A DNA stretch of 6,538 bases from Candidatus Aenigmatarchaeota archaeon (GTDB taxonomy: Archaea; Aenigmatarchaeota; Aenigmatarchaeia; CG10238-14; SCSR01): positions 1 to 6,538 of the forward strand of contig JAUWXZ010000033.1 in assembly GCA_030616125.1 (NCBI GenBank). Reading direction: 5' to 3'. The notes beneath the pieces are model-generated. The model made no database searches. It worked only from the letters and a program-made list of their open reading frames with translations, and was not told where the DNA came from. Made by a program: the position numbers and the translations under genes. Shown one piece after another: positions 4,582 through 6,538 of this stretch; position 1 is the first letter of the stretch, and each line of letters starts with the position of its first letter.

Positions 4582-5655
4582 CTAAACAAAATAAGTTAAT
4601 TTCCTTAAACTAGAAATCTTAAGAAATGGTACTGCTCTTTTTAGAATTACCCCAACTTCTTTGAGTTTTTTCTCTGAGCTAAGCCTGACTCCAGAGTTTC
4701 TAAGACTAATAATTTTCTTTGCAGTCTCGATTCCTATTCCGGGAACTCTAATCAATTCTCTGAATTTAGCATTGTTAACATCAACAAACAAAGCAGATTT
4801 TTTTGCAACCAAAAATTTAGGATCTTGGTTTGGTAAAAGATTTTCAAACTCGTTTAGAACAAAATCTTCTGCTTTAAACCCATATCTTTGAATCAAAAAC
4901 GATGATTGATATAATCTATATTCTCTCCATTTTTTCTCTGGTTTTTGATTTTCTAAAGGTGTATTTTTAATCGGTTCAAAAGCTGAAAAATAAACTCTTC
5001 TTGCCTTTAGTTTACTGTAAAGCCATTCACTAATTTGCAAAATTTCTTTATCAGTTTCATTGACTGCACCAACGATCATTTGGCTATCCAAGCCAGCTTT
5101 ACATTTTCCTTCTTCCTGAGCTTTTTTAACTTCTCTGGAAAGAAATTTCATTCTTTTAATTATGTCTTGTCTAAAATTAAGAAAAATTTTCATATCGTTA
5201 TAATACTCTGCTCTAGGAAATTCTATATTAATTCCAACTCTATCCGCTAATTCAACTGATTGTTTTATTAGTTCTCTATTCACAGAAGGCATTAATCTTA
5301 AATGGCAGTAAGCAGTAAATCCTAATTTTCTTAAAATTCTTACAGTCTCTATTTGTTTTTCTACAGCTAGATCAGGATCTCTTTCTACACTTGAAGATAA
5401 AAATAAACCTTGAATTTTTCTCTCTTTCCAAAGTTTTAAAGTAACTTTTGCCAGTTCCTCTGGTTCCCATCTTTCCCTCCTTGTTTTTCTTCCACACCTG
5501 AAAGCGCAAAATTTGCAGTTGTTCGTACAAAAAGAAGACATCAAAGTTTTAAGTAGGGGTATACATTTACTTCTTCCAACAGAATCATAAATTGGAACAG
5601 TATACTTATCATAATCTACTTGAGTTGTTAAAATTTTCCATTTGTCTCTTCGCAT
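4582..5655 (-). CDS. Radical SAM protein with C-terminal helix-hairpin-helix (putative DNA modification/repair)
   Basis: This 357-residue protein has the radical SAM cluster CTNNCKFC (Cys43, Cys47, Cys50; CxxxCxxC), which binds a [4Fe-4S] cluster and SAM; extra cysteines 31 and 54 flank it. The following segments LFLSSSVERDPD (84-95), YCHLRLMPSVN (116-126) and ADRVGINIEFP (137-147) match the family named putative DNA modification/repair radical SAM protein (TIGR03916/COG4277). The C-terminal part holds a helix-hairpin-helix: FRELIRVPGIGIETAKKIISLR (298-319), then KLKEVGVILKRAVPFL, a DNA-binding fold. The reaction is unknown. In bacteria the family is usually beside a uracil-DNA-glycosylase-like partner; none is seen here. 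The ATG at 5653-5655 is preceded by a TATA-like box about 24 bases upstream. The protein is somewhat shorter than the roughly 400 residues I expect for the family. It is followed on the same strand, 61 bases on, by the nuclease-like gene. Confidence 0.92.
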   Translation of the reverse strand: MRRDKWKILTTQVDYDKYTVPIYDSVGRSKCIPLLKTLMSSFCTNNCKFCAFRCGRKTRRERWEPEELAKVTLKLWKERKIQGLFLSSSVERDPDLAVEKQIETVRILRKLGFTAYCHLRLMPSVNRELIKQSVELADRVGINIEFPRAEYYNDMKIFLNFRQDIIKRMKFLSREVKKAQEEGKCKAGLDSQMIVGAVNETDKEILQISEWLYSKLKARRVYFSAFEPIKNTPLENQKPEKKWREYRLYQSSFLIQRYGFKAEDFVLNEFENLLPNQDPKFLVAKKSALFVDVNNAKFRELIRVPGIGIETAKKIISLRNSGVRLSSEKKLKEVGVILKRAVPFLKISSLRKLTYFV

Positions 5656-5672
5656 GATTAAGTTAAAGTAAG

Positions 5673-5683
5673 TATAAAATATC
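5673..5683 (-). promoter_or_regulatory. TATA-like box of the radical SAM gene
   Basis: Read on the minus strand this is GATATTTTATA, 18-28 bases before the ATG at 5655, the position expected for leaderless transcription. It lies just inside the inner edge of the 10-base inverted repeat at 5663-5672. Confidence 0.45.
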
Positions 5684-5778
5684 TATTTTTTGGGAGAGGT
5701 CATTTCCGATGCTTTAGGTAAAGAAGGAAAAATAGGACGAACTAGGACCAAAGAAACAAATCTGAGCTTACTTTAAGT

Positions 5779-5791
5779 AAAAAAAGTTTTT
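5779..5791. terminator. A7-G-T5 tract, possible two-way terminator
   Basis: AAAAAAAGTTTTT gives T7 on the minus strand, starting 11 bases after the stop of the small zinc-binding gene, and T5 on the plus strand. It is the natural terminator for the leftward zinc-binding gene and could also end any rightward transcript from the spacer. Confidence 0.4.
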
Positions 5792-5795
5792 AACC

Positions 5796-6017
5796 TTATT
5801 TTCTTTCAATTTTTATTCCTTTTTCAAATACTTTTTCATCTTTTACACCAAACTTTTCAAGAGCATCTTCCAATGACATATTTCCGAGCTTATCTACACA
5901 TTCTTTACAAACAGTAATAACTTTTTTTGTGTCTTCATTACCTGCAGAAAAAACAATTGTTTCCTTTCCACATAAAGAACATTTTCCTTCAAAAGTTGCT
6001 GAAATTTTAATGTTCAT
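5796..6017 (-). CDS. Small four-cysteine zinc-binding protein (73 aa)
   Basis: This 73-residue protein has two Cys pairs: CSLCGKE (Cys13, Cys16) and CKECVDKLG (Cys37, Cys40) about 20 residues apart. The strand-rich middle (TIVFSAGNEDTKKVITV) and the second knuckle running straight into a helix suggest a treble-clef or zinc-ribbon domain. The C-terminal part NMSLEDALEKFGVKDEKVFEKGIKIERK is helical and charged. The ATG at 6015-6017 is the only sensible start. TTGTATAAC on the minus strand (about 6040-6048) sits near the expected TATA position, and no Shine-Dalgarno is evident. It diverges from the iorA gene across a 53-base spacer and lies upstream of the radical SAM gene on the same strand, separated by a T-tract and the structured spacer. 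I do not recognise the family; a nucleic-acid- or protein-binding role is possible. Confidence 0.8.
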   Translation of the reverse strand: MNIKISATFEGKCSLCGKETIVFSAGNEDTKKVITVCKECVDKLGNMSLEDALEKFGVKDEKVFEKGIKIERK

Positions 6018-6056
6018 AGGATTAATTTAATTTTTCTAAGTTATACAATTATTATA

Positions 6057-6062
6057 GAGGTG
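6057..6062 (+). promoter_or_regulatory. Shine-Dalgarno GAGGTG that favours the TTG start of iorA
   Basis: GAGGTG matches the archaeal Shine-Dalgarno core (GGAGGTGAT). It is eight bases from the TTG at 6071, ideal spacing. It is only one base from the out-of-frame ATG at 6064 and 62 bases from the in-frame ATG at 6125. An A/T box at 6023-6031 would start transcription around 6054, just ahead of it. Confidence 0.45.
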
Positions 6063-6070
6063 TATGATAA

Positions 6071-6538
6071 TTGGGCAAGAAGAGAGTGAAGAAAAAGAAG
6101 AGAAGAAATGCAAATATATCTAAAATGAAAACAGAAGTATCAGAAAAACCTGGAAAAAAAATAGCATTATTGGGGAATGAAGCAATTGCAAGAGGTGTAT
6201 TAGAAACTGGTATTGGTGTAGCTACAGGTTATCCAGGAACACCTAGCTCTGAAGTTCTAATGGTTTTATCTCTTTTAGCAAAGAAACTAGGTTTTTATTT
6301 TGAATATTCTACAAATGAGAAAGTTGCTTTTGAAACAGCAGCTGGAGCCGCATTTTCAGGAGTAAGGGCCATAGTTTCAATGAAACATTTTGGGCTTAAT
6401 GTTGCAATTGATTCAGTAATTCCAGTAGCTTACACAGGAGTAAGAGCCGGTCTTGTTATATTTGTAGCTGATGATCCTGGAGCTTGGAGTTCTGTACAAT
6501 CAGAACAAGATACACGATATTATGCTAGGATGGCTAGC
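6071..6538 (+). CDS. iorA: Indolepyruvate:ferredoxin oxidoreductase alpha subunit, N-terminal part
   Basis: The gene runs off the right edge with no stop. Numbering from the internal Met at 6125, the sequence shows the first domain of the 2-oxoacid:ferredoxin oxidoreductase fold: LLGNEAIARGVLETG (15-29), GYPGTPSSE (35-43), STNEKVAFE (62-70), MKHFGLNVA (86-94), VADDPG (114-119) and SEQDTRYYARMA (126-137). These are the hallmarks of IorA, the thiamine-diphosphate and iron-sulfur subunit that with IorB oxidises arylpyruvates from aromatic amino acids to aryl-CoA with ferredoxin. IorB and the C-terminal ferredoxin domain would lie outside. The start is uncertain. TTG at 6071 has a well-spaced Shine-Dalgarno but adds 18 residues with a very basic stretch (GKKRVKKKKRR). 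ATG at 6125 gives the family-typical N-terminus but has no visible initiation signal. Confidence 0.93.
   Translation, partial: MGKKRVKKKKRRNANISKMKTEVSEKPGKKIALLGNEAIARGVLETGIGVATGYPGTPSSEVLMVLSLLAKKLGFYFEYSTNEKVAFETAAGAAFSGVRAIVSMKHFGLNVAIDSVIPVAYTGVRAGLVIFVADDPGAWSSVQSEQDTRYYARMAS

Larger units (their letters stand above)
5656..5795. other. G+C-elevated spacer with nested inverted repeats (possible leader RNA or ncRNA)
   Basis: This 140-base spacer separates two leftward genes. Bases 5691-5750 are about 43% G+C (26 of 60), well above the surroundings. A perfect 10-base inverted repeat, TTAAAGTAAG (5663-5672) with CTTACTTTAA (5767-5776), encloses further nested complementarities: GGTC 5698-5701 with GACC 5746-5749, TTTCC 5703-5707 with GGAAA 5726-5730, and CTTT 5712-5715 with AAAG 5720-5723. 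TAGGAC occurs twice (5733-5738 and 5743-5748). Read leftward, it would be a 5' leader whose closing stem ends seven bases before the radical SAM ATG. A plus-strand 28-codon TTG ORF (5690-5776) is an alternative. No known RNA family is recognised. Confidence 0.35.

Noticed and set aside
4521..4589. TTG-initiated extension of the nuclease-like protein overlapping the radical SAM stop
   Set aside because: It adds a second hydrophobic stretch with no family support; the ATG at 4520 gives a normal signal anchor and has an A/T box upstream.
4661..5250. Plus-strand ORFs of 76 codons (4661-4891) and 71 codons (5035-5250)
   Set aside because: Both lie opposite the conserved radical SAM/HhH gene; their Phe/Ser/Asn-rich composition is the shadow of Lys/Glu codons.
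5708..5765. C/D box sRNA in the spacer
   Set aside because: A CUGA box D and a size near 58 bases fit, but the putative box C matches only GAUG of RUGAUGA and no internal C'/D' pair is clear.
6064..6123. 19-codon ORF (ATG 6064) before iorA as a leader peptide
   Set aside because: The Shine-Dalgarno is only one base from this ATG and the Glu/Lys composition simply follows the purine-rich sequence; kept only as a possibility in the iorA start finding.
1..6538. CRISPR array, insertion sequence, tRNA or rRNA
   Set aside because: No regularly spaced direct repeats, transposase motifs, cloverleaf or rRNA-like segments were found on either strand.

Overview
This window comes from an AT-rich archaeal chromosome (about 30% G+C by eye). 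The evidence for an archaeon is an archaeal-type S-adenosylmethionine synthetase, a Cdc48/p97-type AAA+ C-terminus, an indolepyruvate:ferredoxin oxidoreductase, and TATA-like boxes centred about 26 bases before start codons, the usual layout for leaderless archaeal mRNAs. The short genes, small zinc-ribbon and winged-helix proteins and tight packing suggest a reduced DPANN-type genome (Woesearchaeota/Pacearchaeota-like). That placement is an inference; no rRNA gene is present to test it.

Layout: (1) 1-443, 3' end of a Cdc48-like ATPase. (2) 482-1684, archaeal MAT (SAM synthetase), convergent with (3) a rhomboid intramembrane protease at 1681-2313 (-). (4) 2387-3127, an unrecognised four-helix membrane protein with a Cys-containing ectodomain, convergent with (5) an 87-residue winged-helix protein at 3124-3387 (-). 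(6) 3464-3727, a second 87-residue winged-helix protein, convergent with (7) a lysine-rich 39-residue microprotein at 3724-3843 (-). (8) 3942-4279, two tiny zinc-ribbon genes joined by an ATGA overlap, the first preceded by an in-frame TAA, convergent with (9) a membrane-anchored, frameshifted and truncated staphylococcal-nuclease-like gene at 4276-4520 (-). (10) 4582-5655 (-), a radical SAM/helix-hairpin-helix protein of the putative DNA modification/repair family. (11) 5656-5795, a G+C-elevated, potentially structured spacer bounded by 10-base inverted repeats. (12) 5796-6017 (-), a small four-Cys zinc-binding protein. (13) 6071-6538, the start of indolepyruvate:ferredoxin oxidoreductase alpha subunit (iorA), cut by the window end.

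The most striking pattern is architectural. Four convergent gene pairs overlap by exactly the same four bases, TTAA, so that each gene's TAA stop lies inside the other's. Applying this rule independently supports the 39-residue microprotein and the frame-restored end of the nuclease-like gene, neither of which is obvious from ORF length. In the pairs ending with Lys-rich C-termini, the AAA codons read as T-tracts on the other strand and could be the partner's terminator.

Functionally the genes look like housekeeping (protein unfolding, SAM synthesis, amino-acid-derived 2-oxoacid oxidation) interleaved with small nucleic-acid-binding proteins. SAM made by MAT is the cofactor of the radical SAM protein, but nothing in the layout ties the two together. 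I see no CRISPR array, insertion sequence, tRNA or rRNA.
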